From positions 111,522 through 150,210 of the forward strand of contig NZ_AQVB01000005.1 in NCBI RefSeq assembly GCF_000372065.1: a DNA stretch of 38,689 bases. Reading direction: 5' to 3'. The position numbers were made by a program, and so were the translations under genes. Below are positions 1 to 7,792 of this stretch, piece after piece. The stretch comes from Oligella urethralis DSM 7531. GTDB taxonomy: Bacteria; Pseudomonadota; Gammaproteobacteria; Burkholderiales; Burkholderiaceae_B. Each line of letters begins with the position of its first letter. Position 1 is the stretch's first letter. A model generated the notes under the pieces. It made no database searches. It saw nothing but the letters and a program-made list of their open reading frames with translations, and was not told the DNA's origin.

Positions 1-105
1 TTCAATCGGTCGCCAATCAATCACTTGATCTAACTTAAGTAACGGAAAACGATCAAGGTGTTTGGCAATACGGGCTTTGGCGGTTTGTTGAAAGAAACTA
101 CTCAT
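1..105 (-). CDS. IS5-family transposase, N-terminal fragment (partial at window edge)
   Basis: Thirty-five codons are visible from the ATG at 105-103, beginning MSSFFQQTAKARIAKHLD and continuing through FPLLKLDQVIDW to the window edge. This closely matches the N-terminus I know from IS1106-like transposases of Neisseria (MSTFFQQTAQAMIAKHIDRF). The DDE catalytic core would lie outside the window. The protein would cut and rejoin the element ends. The frame is intact as far as visible; truncation is by the window edge and is not evidence of a pseudogene. Confidence 0.85.
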   Translation of the reverse strand, partial: MSSFFQQTAKARIAKHLDRFPLLKLDQVIDWRPIE

Positions 106-175
106 GGGACTGAAGTAAGAAAGCAAGGAAATAAGCCATATTTTAGGAAGTTTGAGGGGTTATTGCAAAGGTCTC
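1..175 (-). mobile_element. IS5-family insertion sequence, 5' end (runs off the window)
   Basis: The outer end at 162-175 reads, on the minus strand, GAGACCTTTGCAAT. I recognise this as the terminal inverted repeat of IS5/IS1106-like elements of Neisseria and Moraxella type. About 55 bases further in, a transposase reading frame starts on the minus strand and runs off the window. The element abuts trpF so closely that its last two bases form part of the trpF stop codon. A related terminus occurs at the other edge of the window (38597-38608). Only the end is visible, so the element's length and target duplication cannot be judged. Confidence 0.85.
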
Positions 176-839
176 AGACTCTTAAACGAGCTTGCCCAAG
201 TGCCAGCTCTGACATAAATCGCTGCATTTTAACCGGATCTTTGTGACCGGGTGAACTCTCCACGCCACTGCATAAATCCACAGCAAATGGTTGATACTTT
301 TGGACAAAAGAGCGGATATTTTGGGGATGCAAACCACCGGCAATAATAATCTTATCTTTAGCCTGCTGCTCTCTGACTACATTTAATAAATCGGCATCAA
401 AACTAATACCGGCACCACCATAACCCTGACTATAAGCATCAAAAATGAAAGCTTTTGCTTGTTGATATTGAGCCGTTACGTGGGCTATTTCTTCAGGCGT
501 AGAAATACCGGGCGCCCCTACCCTTATGGCACGAAGATAAGGGTAATTAAACTGCTCACAAAATTCGGCACTTTCATCACCATGAAATTGCAGATAATCC
601 GGTTTAATCTCTGTGATCACCCGCCGCACTTCATCCACCTCAGGATTAACCAATAGCACAACGCTACTTACCCACACCGGCACCTTGGCAACTAAAAGCT
701 TTAATTGCTCAAAGCTTAATGCCCTTTTACTTTTGGGGTAAAGAATAAAGCCTAAGGCATCCACCCCCAGATCCACCGCCTGCTGTATATCATCAGGATG
801 GGTCATGCCACAAAACTTTATTCTTGTGCGATAGGACAT
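174..839 (-). CDS. trpF: Phosphoribosylanthranilate isomerase
   Basis: Catalyses the Amadori rearrangement of N-(5-phosphoribosyl)anthranilate to CdRP in tryptophan synthesis; cytoplasmic TIM barrel. Visible motifs: KFCGMT with the catalytic Cys10, LQFHG at 83-87, FDAY with the likely catalytic Asp134, IIAGGL at 165-170 and the phosphate-binding VDLCSGVES near 187-195. The length (221) is normal. The ATG follows an AGAGG sequence, and the dctM stop codon lies only 9 nt upstream, so the two are probably co-transcribed. The last bases of the stop codon (175-174) belong to the adjacent IS terminus, so the native C-terminus may have been slightly altered. In relatives trpF is usually followed by trpB/trpA; here the IS follows instead. 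A frequent arrangement would not place TRAP genes upstream. Confidence 0.95.
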   Translation of the reverse strand: MSYRTRIKFCGMTHPDDIQQAVDLGVDALGFILYPKSKRALSFEQLKLLVAKVPVWVSSVVLLVNPEVDEVRRVITEIKPDYLQFHGDESAEFCEQFNYPYLRAIRVGAPGISTPEEIAHVTAQYQQAKAFIFDAYSQGYGGAGISFDADLLNVVREQQAKDKIIIAGGLHPQNIRSFVQKYQPFAVDLCSGVESSPGHKDPVKMQRFMSELALGQARLRV

Positions 840-848
840 CTGCAGCCT

Positions 849-2750
849 CTATTTAAACTCGACAGCAAAAGGATCCTTGCTATCGGCTTGCTGATGCTCT
901 TTTTCCAAAGAAGACTCAGCAGCACCGTCACCGCCGCTACTTGCGCCGCCTACACTACCGCTACCGAAAGAATCCACGGCATAAGGATCAGGGCCATAAG
1001 CATCACCGGAGGTAGCTGCGTCACCGGATAAACCGTTTGAACTATCAGACCCGGAAGCGCCACCGAAGCTATCATCTCCATAAGGGTCACTGCCAAACGG
1101 ATCGCTGCCATAAGAATCACTGCCGTAACCACCACCGAAATCGGTACCCAGTTGAATGGTAGCAGGGTCGATTTTAGGACCTGTACCTTTATAGTGCATC
1201 ACCAAACCCGGGAAGGATAGAACAACTGCCACCATACACAACTGAATGATGATGAATGGCACCGCACCCCAGTAAATCTGTGTGGTTTTAATTCCCTCGA
1301 CCCGTTTTTTAGTGACCTTATCCACATAGGCTTCCTGTGGCGCCACAGAGCGCAAGAAGAATAAGGCAAAACCAAAGGGTGGATGCATAAAGGAGGTCTG
1401 CATATTAACCGCTAAAATCACCGCAAACCAGATTAAATCAATCCCCAAACTCTCCGCAACCGGTGCCAATAGAGGTACAACAATAAAGGCCAATTCAAAA
1501 TAATCTAGGAAAAATGCGAGTAAAAAGATAAAAATACTAACTACAATCAGGAAGCCATACATGCCACCTGGCAAATCGGAGAACAGACTATTAACCCAAT
1601 GCTGACCGCCAAAACCGGTAAAGGTTAAGGTAAAAATCGTGGAACCGACCAAAATAAAAATCACAAAACTGGTGAGCTTCGTGGTTGATTCCATTGCTTG
1701 CTTAAGTAGTGTTAAGTTTAAACGACCACGTGACCAAGCCAACACAATGGCACCCACGGCACCCATGGCGCCCCCTTCGGTGGGTGTGGCCACGCCAATA
1801 AAAATAGTACCTAGCACCAAGAATATCAACAATAAGGGCGGTACCATCACAAAAACCACCCGCGAAGTGATTTTTGATAGTAAGCCGGTACCTAACAGCT
1901 TATCAGCCAAGGCAAAGACAAACATCACCAAGCCCCACAACAAAAGGCTGACAACGATTTTTTCATCCATCGGTGTATTGGCACTGGCAAAAAATGCGGC
2001 ATCAATCGCATAGGCGATCAGCCCGGCTAACAAGGTAGTGACTAATAAAGAGCGTAAGCCCGAGCGACCGTTATCCTCACGATACTTGCGTGCTTCTGCG
2101 GGTAAGGCGGGTGCCATTTTAGGGAAAAACAAAGACACCACTAACACAAATACTATATATATACCCACCAAGGTCAAGGCCGGCAGCATTGCACCGCGAT
2201 AAATATCACCCACTGAACGACCTACTTGGTCCGCCAGAATAATCAATACCAAGGAGGGTGGAATAATCTGCGACAAAGTACCCGAAGCGGCAATCACCCC
2301 TGTGGCTAAGCGACGGTCATAGCCATAGCGCATCATAATCGGTAGTGAAATCAGACCCATGGAAATCACGGATGCCGCCACCACACCGGTGGTAGCGGCA
2401 AGCATGGTACCCACTAAAATCACCGCAATGGCCAAGCCACCACGTACCGGTCCAAAAATCTCACCAATCGTATCCAGTAGATCCTCAGCCATCCCCGAGC
2501 GCTCAAGTACTAAGCCCATCAAGGTAAAAAACGGCACTGCCAACAAGGTATCGTTTTGCACAATACCAAAGACACGATTGGGTAAAGCCTGTAAAAAGCT
2601 AAAGCTGAATTCACCAAAAACTATCCCCAAGACCGCATAAAAAATACCGTTCGCGGCAAGGGAAAAGGCAACTGGAAATCCTAACAACAATAAACCGATC
2701 AAGGTTAAAAACATGATCGGGGGCATATTAGCAAGAATAAATTCAATCAT
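849..2750 (-). CDS. dctM: TRAP transporter large permease (DctM) with repetitive Gly/Ser/Asp tail
   Basis: Large membrane subunit of a tripartite ATP-independent periplasmic transporter, Na+-coupled uptake of an organic acid (substrate not deducible). Many hydrophobic helices fill residues 1-520. Family signatures: GVIAASGTLSQIIPPS at 151-166 and VATPTEGGAMG at 320-330. The mannitol/chloroaromatic-type subgroup often has a central insertion like the one near 210-300. Residues about 528-633 are an unusual hydrophilic low-complexity tail: an approximately 5-residue G-S-D-x-Y/F repeat at 541-562 (DNA 1062-1139), then two DP-Y/F-AV-D/E motifs at 588-592 and 626-631. The tail is probably cytoplasmic. 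ATG start preceded by AGGAAAG; dctQ ends 11 nt upstream. No dctP binding-protein gene is next to this pair. Confidence 0.9.
   Translation of the reverse strand: MIEFILANMPPIMFLTLIGLLLLGFPVAFSLAANGIFYAVLGIVFGEFSFSFLQALPNRVFGIVQNDTLLAVPFFTLMGLVLERSGMAEDLLDTIGEIFGPVRGGLAIAVILVGTMLAATTGVVAASVISMGLISLPIMMRYGYDRRLATGVIAASGTLSQIIPPSLVLIILADQVGRSVGDIYRGAMLPALTLVGIYIVFVLVVSLFFPKMAPALPAEARKYREDNGRSGLRSLLVTTLLAGLIAYAIDAAFFASANTPMDEKIVVSLLLWGLVMFVFALADKLLGTGLLSKITSRVVFVMVPPLLLIFLVLGTIFIGVATPTEGGAMGAVGAIVLAWSRGRLNLTLLKQAMESTTKLTSFVIFILVGSTIFTLTFTGFGGQHWVNSLFSDLPGGMYGFLIVVSIFIFLLAFFLDYFELAFIVVPLLAPVAESLGIDLIWFAVILAVNMQTSFMHPPFGFALFFLRSVAPQEAYVDKVTKKRVEGIKTTQIYWGAVPFIIIQLCMVAVVLSFPGLVMHYKGTGPKIDPATIQLGTDFGGGYGSDSYGSDPFGSDPYGDDSFGGASGSDSSNGLSGDAATSGDAYGPDPYAVDSFGSGSVGGASSGGDGAAESSLEKEHQQADSKDPFAVEFK
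1062..1139 (-). repeat. In-frame short tandem repeat coding the DctM tail
   Basis: Minus-strand codons for DctM residues 538-563 repeat a unit of about five codons (Gly-Ser-Asp-Ser/Pro-Tyr/Phe). On the plus strand this appears as degenerate copies of atcactgccataa / atcgctgccataa. Such repeats can vary in copy number between strains without shifting frame only when whole codons are gained or lost. Confidence 0.6.
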
Positions 2751-2761
2751 TTTCTACTTTC

Positions 2762-3349
2762 CTATGGCTGCTCGTTAGGATTTTGTTGTTTAAGTTCTTC
2801 TAGTAGCTCTTCATCACTACTCTTTGCCTTACGCAAGGGATTAGGCGCCATGCCCTTTAAAAAAGCAATACACTTAATCAAATGTGAAATCCCCGCCATA
2901 ATCATCAATGAGAAGCCAACTGGAATTAGCAGTTTCACAGGCCAACGAATCAAACCACCAGTATTGGACGACATTTCACCGGTCACATAGGAATGCATAA
3001 AAAAAGACCAAGACAGGTAGACAATTAAGGCACAGGCCGGCAAAATAAAAAAGATCACGCCAATAATGTCAATAATGACCTGCGTTCGCTCCTTTAGGCG
3101 GGCATTTAAGACATCCACCCGCACATGCTCATTTTTCAAAAAGGTGTAGCCAGCAGCCAGTAAAAACACGGCTCCAAATAAATACCATTGGATTTCTAGC
3201 CAAGCATTGGAACTGCTATGAAAAACCTTACGATAAATGGCATTGCCGGCGCTCACAAGCGCCATTAATAAGGTTAGCCAAATAACTAACTGCCCAACTT
3301 TGCTGATAATAAAGTCAAAAAATCTGGAGAGTACGAGTAAAGAACGCAT
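2762..3349 (-). CDS. dctQ: TRAP transporter small permease (DctQ)
   Basis: Small membrane subunit that pairs with DctM. The 195-residue protein has four hydrophobic segments at about 15-37, 50-70, 92-113 and 136-160, as expected for DctQ, and the family-type sequence EIQWYLFGAVFLLAAGYTF near 52-70. The C-terminus is charged and ends in QQNPNEQP. It starts with ATG at 3349 with only a weak upstream ribosome-binding site. It is first in the dctQ-dctM-trpF run, 155 nt downstream of etfA and separated from it by a hairpin. A partner solute-binding protein (DctP) must be encoded elsewhere, if the transporter works. Confidence 0.88.
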   Translation of the reverse strand: MRSLLVLSRFFDFIISKVGQLVIWLTLLMALVSAGNAIYRKVFHSSSNAWLEIQWYLFGAVFLLAAGYTFLKNEHVRVDVLNARLKERTQVIIDIIGVIFFILPACALIVYLSWSFFMHSYVTGEMSSNTGGLIRWPVKLLIPVGFSLMIMAGISHLIKCIAFLKGMAPNPLRKAKSSDEELLEELKQQNPNEQP

Positions 3350-3430
3350 TGAGGTGACTCTTTGTATGAGATAGGAGATAAAGCACTAAAAATAATTGCT
3401 TAAAAAGTTTAACACAAATGATTAACGACA

Positions 3431-3462
3431 AATGGCCGAGATAAGGAGTCATCTCGGCCATT
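3431..3462 (-). terminator. Hairpin between etfA and dctQ, probable terminator
   Basis: A perfect 12-bp inverted repeat (aatggccgagat and atctcggccatt) encloses an 8-nt loop. It lies 43 nt past the etfA stop on the minus strand and so could end the etfBA transcript. A run of U is not immediate: on the minus strand TTTTT appears only some 30 nt further on, so the hairpin may instead protect the 3' end. Confidence 0.55.
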
Positions 3463-3504
3463 GCAGTCAATCTAATCACTTAAGCTGATACTCAGCCTAA
3501 GCCA

Positions 3505-4437
3505 TTATAATTTTTCGGTTAATTCAGGAACGGCTTGGAATAAGTCAGCCACTAAACCGTAGTCTGCTACACCGAAAATCGGTGCTTCCGCATCCTTATT
3601 GATAGCGACGATGACTTTAGAGTCCTTCATACCGGCTAAGTGCTGAATCGCACCGGAAATACCCACAGCAATGTACAGCTGCGGAGCCACTACTTTACCC
3701 GTTTGACCTACCTGCAAGTCGTTAGGTGCGTAGCCAGCATCAACCGCCGCACGGGAAGCACCCACCGCAGCGCCTAATTTCTCAGCTAATTTCTCAATAA
3801 TGGCAAAATTTTCCTGGCTGCCAACACCACGACCACCAGACACAATCACCTCAGCGGCGGTCAATTCAGGTCTGTCGCTAGCAACTACTTGACGACCCAC
3901 AAACTTGGATAAACCGCTATCAGCAACCGCATCAATGGTAACGATCTCAGCAGCACCGCCCTCAGCAGCGACCGCATCAAATGCCGTGGTACGTACCGTC
4001 AGCACCTTTTTAGCGCCTTCAACTTGAACTGTTGCAATGGCATTACCCGCATAGATTGGACGCTGGAATGTATCAGCCGATTCGACCGCGATAATATCCG
4101 TGATTTGCGCTACGTCTAACTTAGCAGCCACACGTGGTGCCACGTTTTTACCATTAGCCGTTGCTGGGAAAAGAACATGGCTGTAGTCGTCAGCGACCAC
4201 TGCCAATACCTGCTCTGCCACATTCTCAGCTAAAAAGTGCTCTAAGCTATCGCCATCAGCTAATAATACCTTGGATACACCAGCAACCTTGGCAGCGGCC
4301 TCAGCAACCGCTTGAGCGCCCTTACCGGCCACTAGAATATGTACATCACCGCCAAGCTTGGCAGCGGCTGCTACCGTATTTAGCGTAGCAGGCTTTAAAG
4401 AAGAATTATCGTGTTCAGCAATTACTAAATTCGTCAT
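3505..4437 (-). CDS. etfA: Electron transfer flavoprotein alpha subunit
   Basis: With EtfB forms the FAD- and AMP-containing heterodimer that collects electrons from acyl-CoA and other dehydrogenases and passes them to ETF-ubiquinone oxidoreductase. The FAD-binding C-terminal domain is clear: VSGGRGVG at 199-206, [11 protein letters not shown] at 226-236, QVGQTGK at 242-248 and GISGAIQH at 259-266. The length of 310 is normal. It starts 1 nt after the etfB stop, so the genes are translationally coupled in the usual etfB-etfA order. No ETF-QO or dehydrogenase gene is adjacent. Confidence 0.97.
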   Translation of the reverse strand: MTNLVIAEHDNSSLKPATLNTVAAAAKLGGDVHILVAGKGAQAVAEAAAKVAGVSKVLLADGDSLEHFLAENVAEQVLAVVADDYSHVLFPATANGKNVAPRVAAKLDVAQITDIIAVESADTFQRPIYAGNAIATVQVEGAKKVLTVRTTAFDAVAAEGGAAEIVTIDAVADSGLSKFVGRQVVASDRPELTAAEVIVSGGRGVGSQENFAIIEKLAEKLGAAVGASRAAVDAGYAPNDLQVGQTGKVVAPQLYIAVGISGAIQHLAGMKDSKVIVAINKDAEAPIFGVADYGLVADLFQAVPELTEKL

Positions 4438-4438
4438 C

Positions 4439-5191
4439 TTAGATCACCTTTGCTTCATTTTTTAACTTATCAACTAAAGCATCAACATCAGGCACAGTAA
4501 TACCGCCTTGGCGTGCAGGTGGCTCAGATACTTTTAAGGTCTTGATGCGGGGCGTAACGTCCACCCCTAAGTCATCAGGCGTCACCACATCAAGCTGCTT
4601 TTTCTTAGCCTTCATGATGTCAGGTAACTTAACATAGCGCGGCTCATTTAAGCGCAAGTCGGTCGTAATAATCGCCGGCAACGCTACTTCGATGGTTTCT
4701 AAACCGCCATCAACCTCACGCGTCACCGTGGCGCTGTCGGCTCCCAACTCAACCTTGGAGGCGAAAGTCGCCTGCGGTCGGTCTAGCAAGGCCGCCAGCA
4801 TCTGACCTGTTTGGTTCGCATCATCATCAATCGCCTGCTTACCTAGGAGAATGACTTGAGCCTCTTCCTTTTGCACCAGTGCTTTAAGCAACTTGGCCAC
4901 CGCTAAAGGCTGTAACTCGGCATCCGTTTGTACCAGGATACCGCGATCAGCACCCAGTGCCATCGCGGTACGAATCGTTTCCTGACACTTATCCACTCCG
5001 CAAGAAACCGCAATGACTTCCGTCACTTTACCCTGCTCTTTAAGGCGTACTGCCTCTTCCATGGCGATTTCATCGAATGGGTTCATCGACATTTTCACGT
5101 TGGCAATATCAACGTCTGTCTGATCAGCTTTAACACGTACTTTGACGTTATAGTCAACAACGCGTTTGACAGGTACCAAGACCTTCATCAA
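4439..5191 (-). CDS. etfB: Electron transfer flavoprotein beta subunit
   Basis: AMP-binding partner of EtfA in the housekeeping ETF. The sequence begins [15 protein letters not shown] and contains the ETF-beta signature region [19 protein letters not shown] followed by [12 protein letters not shown]. The length (250) matches the family. Two adjacent ATG codons exist; the first is chosen because AGGAG lies 7 nt upstream. A promoter with a TTGACA box lies directly upstream (5222-5252). Confidence 0.97.
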   Translation of the reverse strand: MMKVLVPVKRVVDYNVKVRVKADQTDVDIANVKMSMNPFDEIAMEEAVRLKEQGKVTEVIAVSCGVDKCQETIRTAMALGADRGILVQTDAELQPLAVAKLLKALVQKEEAQVILLGKQAIDDDANQTGQMLAALLDRPQATFASKVELGADSATVTREVDGGLETIEVALPAIITTDLRLNEPRYVKLPDIMKAKKKQLDVVTPDDLGVDVTPRIKTLKVSEPPARQGGITVPDVDALVDKLKNEAKVI

Positions 5192-5221
5192 CTTTCTCCT
5201 ATGGCAATTTTGCTAATTGTA

Positions 5222-5252
5222 TTTATATGCAATAAGTATTACATACTGTCAA
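5222..5252 (-). promoter_or_regulatory. Probable etfBA promoter
   Basis: Minus strand: TTGACA at 5252-5247, then AT-rich -10 candidates TATAAA (5227-5222, spacer 19) or ATATAA (spacer 18). Transcription would begin about 25 nt before the etfB start codon. Confidence 0.55.
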
Positions 5253-5306
5253 AAATCATTTTACCTGCTTTAAGGCGTTAAATCTAATCAATTTCCGAAA
5301 TGCAGC

Positions 5307-5323
5307 CTTAAGCAACGCTTAAG
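5307..5323. promoter_or_regulatory. Inverted repeat upstream of etfBA, possible operator
   Basis: cttaagc-aac-gcttaag is a perfect 7-bp dyad with a 3-nt centre. It lies about 55 bp upstream of the proximal etfBA promoter and downstream of a second promoter-like sequence. It has the shape of a dimeric regulator site; no known regulator consensus was recognised. Confidence 0.3.
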
Positions 5324-5393
5324 TAATTAGCTAACCTAACGTAAAGCGTGAGCTTTTTACAACGATTTAGCTGCTTTTGAGAAGATATTGATG

Positions 5394-5424
5394 ATCATAA
5401 GCGAATTATGATTGTTTTTGTCAA
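5394..5424 (-). promoter_or_regulatory. Possible second, distal promoter toward etfBA
   Basis: Minus strand: TTGACA at 5424-5419 and TATGAT at 5399-5394 with a long 19-bp spacer. The -10 sits inside a 7-bp inverted repeat (atcataa-gcgaa-ttatgat, 5394-5412). It could alternatively be part of the 3' end of the upstream hydrolase transcript. Confidence 0.3.
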
Positions 5425-5442
5425 GCTTTTTAACTATAGCGA

Positions 5443-6375
5443 TCAGCAAAAACCGGCTAAAGCACGCACATGCTCAGTTGCGCTACGGGCCAAGGCGCTA
5501 AGATTATAGCCTCCCTCAAGAAAGCTAATGACACGACCCTGGCAATGCCTATCAGCCACCGCCATCAATTGCTTAGTCAACCAAATAAAATCGCGCTCCA
5601 GTAAACTCATCTGCCCCATATCATCATCGCGGTGCGCATCAAAACCAGCACAAATAATCACCAGTTCTGGTCTATACTCCTCCATAATCGGCAGCCACAC
5701 TGAATTTACCGCAGCCTCTACCTCTTCCCGACCGCTATAGGCCTTGAGCGGGACATTATGCATATTGCTAGCGACGTCCTCAGTACCAGAGTAAGGGAAA
5801 AAAGGATGCTGAAAAAAACTGAACATCTTAATCGTGGGATCATTAGCGCAGATTTTCTCAGTGCCATTACCGTGATGCACATCAAAATCAATAATCGCTA
5901 TACGCTCCAAACCGTATTTATGCACCGCATAACGCGCCGCAATGGCGGCATTATTAAAAAAACAAAAGCCGGTGCTCTGATTAGGCTCCGCATGGTGTCC
6001 GGGTGGCCGCACCGCACAGAAAGCATTTTTGGCACGTGCATTTAATAACTCATCAACCGCAAGAATACCCGAACCAGCTGCTCGCAATGCCGCCTTCCAA
6101 GTATGAGGGTTCAGACTAGTCTCCTCATTATCAATATTAAAATAGCCCTCAGCGGGAATATTAGACTTAATAAAGTTCATATACTCCGCATCATGACAGC
6201 GTAAAATATCCTTCTCAGTGGCTTGAGGCGCATCCATCGCTTTAAGACACCAAATTAAATCAGTGGCACACAGACGATCGTGAATCGCAGTCAAGCGCTT
6301 TGCCGATTCGGGATGCCAACTACGCATATCATGCAAGCTACAGTCCGGATGAGTAATATAAAGGGTGTCGTTCAA
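5443..6375 (-). CDS. Histone deacetylase family hydrolase (AcuC/APAH-like)
   Basis: Zn-dependent amidohydrolase of the arginase/deacetylase fold; bacterial members remove acetyl groups from polyamines or other acetylated amines or proteins, and the substrate here is unknown. Catalytic features: RPPGHHAE at 123-130 (general bases His127/His128), DFDVHHGNG at 163-171 with metal ligands Asp165 and His167, AGFDAHRDD at 243-251 with Asp246, and the transition-state Tyr290 in EGGYN. The length of 310 is typical. The start is TTG at 6375, with AGGAAG just upstream; the first ATG (residue 17) would remove the conserved THP region near residue 8, so TTG is preferred. It stands alone between etfBA and divergent mltB. 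Confidence 0.9.
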   Translation of the reverse strand: MNDTLYITHPDCSLHDMRSWHPESAKRLTAIHDRLCATDLIWCLKAMDAPQATEKDILRCHDAEYMNFIKSNIPAEGYFNIDNEETSLNPHTWKAALRAAGSGILAVDELLNARAKNAFCAVRPPGHHAEPNQSTGFCFFNNAAIAARYAVHKYGLERIAIIDFDVHHGNGTEKICANDPTIKMFSFFQHPFFPYSGTEDVASNMHNVPLKAYSGREEVEAAVNSVWLPIMEEYRPELVIICAGFDAHRDDDMGQMSLLERDFIWLTKQLMAVADRHCQGRVISFLEGGYNLSALARSATEHVRALAGFC

Positions 6376-6546
6376 AACACTTCCTCACGCTCAGTGATAC
6401 AAAAAATTTATCTTATCAACTACATCTTAATATAGAGGACATTAAAATAAATTTAAGTATTTACCCTAGCATTGATCCGAGAACAATTATGCTTAAATAA
6501 TTGCTTTATGCAATAAACTCGCCTCATTATCTAAACTATACTCATT

Positions 6547-7653
6547 ATGAAGCTTAGCAATCTACTCCTTACCCCTCTGACCGTCATAGTACTCAGCGCC
6601 TGCGCGGGCACCCCGGACACATCAGCACCTGCCAATCGACAGCCGCAACCCGACACGCATAAGGTGGCGACCAACACCGCTGCCTCCTCCAGCAGTGCTG
6701 TCAGTGCCGATTTTGAAAGTCGCCCTTTAAGTGCTAATCAGAATGAATTTATACAGGAAGTAGCTGAGCGTTATCAGATCCCGCAGCAGCATGTGAGCAA
6801 TTTAGTTCATTCTGCACAGATTAATTCACAAACCCAGCGTCTGATGGCACCTAGTTCCAAAGCACGAGTCAAGCGCTCATGGACGACCTACCGCAACCGT
6901 GTGATGGACCCTATTCGGGTACGCGGTGGCCAAAGCTTTATGCAGAGAAATGCCAGCACCCTCCGTCAAGTGGAGCAACACTATGGCGTGCCTAAGGAAA
7001 TTATTGGCAGTATTATTGGGGTAGAAACCGTTTACGGTAAGTATATGGGTGATTTCCGCTTATTGGATGCGCTGTATACCCTTGGTTTTTACCATCCCGA
7101 TCCTAATCGCCCTGACCGTCACCAATCCTTCCGTAATCAATTGGCCGCCTTAATTAAGTTAGATCATCAAGGTAAATTAAGCGCACAAAACGAGCTGGGA
7201 TCCTTTGCGGGTGCCACCGGTCTTCCACAGTTTATGCCGATTAGTATTATGCATTTTGCGGTCGATGGTGATGGTGACGGGCGCATTGATTTACGCCATA
7301 GTGAAGTGGATGCCATTCACTCGGTAGCTAATTTCCTAGTCAAGCATGGTTGGCAGCGCGGCATGCCGGTGTTTGCCCCCGCTAGTTTGCCCAGCAACCC
7401 AGCCGCCGTTGAAGGCAAGGGCTTAGAACCCACATTGACATGGCAAGAGTTGCAAGCACAGGGTTCCACTAGCAAGGTGGCTAATGCAACATGGCAAAAT
7501 GGCCGCGTGTTAGGGGTGATTAATCTGATGGATGAGACGAGTGGCCGAAACGAATACCGCATTGCCACACAAAACTTCTTTGCCATTACCAAATACAATA
7601 ACAGCTACTTTTATGCTGCCTCCGTGGCAGATTTTGCGGAAACGCTCAAATAG
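6547..7653 (+). CDS. mltB: Membrane-bound lytic murein transglycosylase B
   Basis: Cleaves peptidoglycan between MurNAc and GlcNAc with formation of 1,6-anhydro-MurNAc. Acts in the periplasm as an outer-membrane lipoprotein: the signal peptide ends in the lipobox LSAC with Cys19. After a Ser/Ala/Pro-rich linker (20-60) comes the SLT_2 domain with the catalytic Glu160 in GVETVYGKYMGD, the GSFAGATGLPQFMP motif at 218-231, and an EF-hand-like Ca2+ loop DGDGDGRIDL at 240-249, known from Slt35. The length of 368 fits. The ATG lacks a clear Shine-Dalgarno sequence, but it is the only start that gives the lipoprotein signal. Functionally linked with nagZ further along, which acts on the released anhydro-muropeptides. 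Confidence 0.95.
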   Translation: MKLSNLLLTPLTVIVLSACAGTPDTSAPANRQPQPDTHKVATNTAASSSSAVSADFESRPLSANQNEFIQEVAERYQIPQQHVSNLVHSAQINSQTQRLMAPSSKARVKRSWTTYRNRVMDPIRVRGGQSFMQRNASTLRQVEQHYGVPKEIIGSIIGVETVYGKYMGDFRLLDALYTLGFYHPDPNRPDRHQSFRNQLAALIKLDHQGKLSAQNELGSFAGATGLPQFMPISIMHFAVDGDGDGRIDLRHSEVDAIHSVANFLVKHGWQRGMPVFAPASLPSNPAAVEGKGLEPTLTWQELQAQGSTSKVANATWQNGRVLGVINLMDETSGRNEYRIATQNFFAITKYNNSYFYAASVADFAETLK

Positions 7654-7657
7654 TCAA

Positions 7658-7780
7658 TTAAAAACATGACCACACTAGATCCGAAGCTCGCATCCAGAAG
7701 CTCGGATCTAGGTACATGGATAAAATCGTCAGCAGTATAAAGATCACTGCAAAGCACAGAATAATCCGCAATCCCTTCAT
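7658..7780 (-). CDS. Small single-pass membrane protein (40 aa), unannotated type
   Basis: An ATG frame of 40 codons begins 12 nt after the MFS stop and ends 4 nt past the convergent mltB stop. The product has the start MKGLRII, one hydrophobic helix at about 5-21 (LCFAVIFILLTILSM), then a short hydrophilic part with YLDPSFW and a C-terminus ending DLVWSCF. The helix followed by a Y-L-x-P-x-F and a W-x-C-F end resembles tiny membrane proteins I recall from other proteobacteria, but I cannot name a family. No strong Shine-Dalgarno precedes it; coupling to the MFS gene is possible. An inverted repeat at 7675-7711 lies within this coding sequence. Function unknown. Confidence 0.55.
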   Translation of the reverse strand: MKGLRIILCFAVIFILLTILSMYLDPSFWMRASDLVWSCF

Positions 7781-7792
7781 AAGCTATACGTC

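Noticed and set aside
7675-7711. Inverted repeat ctagatccga / tcggatctag between mltB and the MFS gene as a terminator
   Set aside because: It has no T-run on either strand and falls inside the 40-codon membrane-protein frame, so it is better read as coding sequence.
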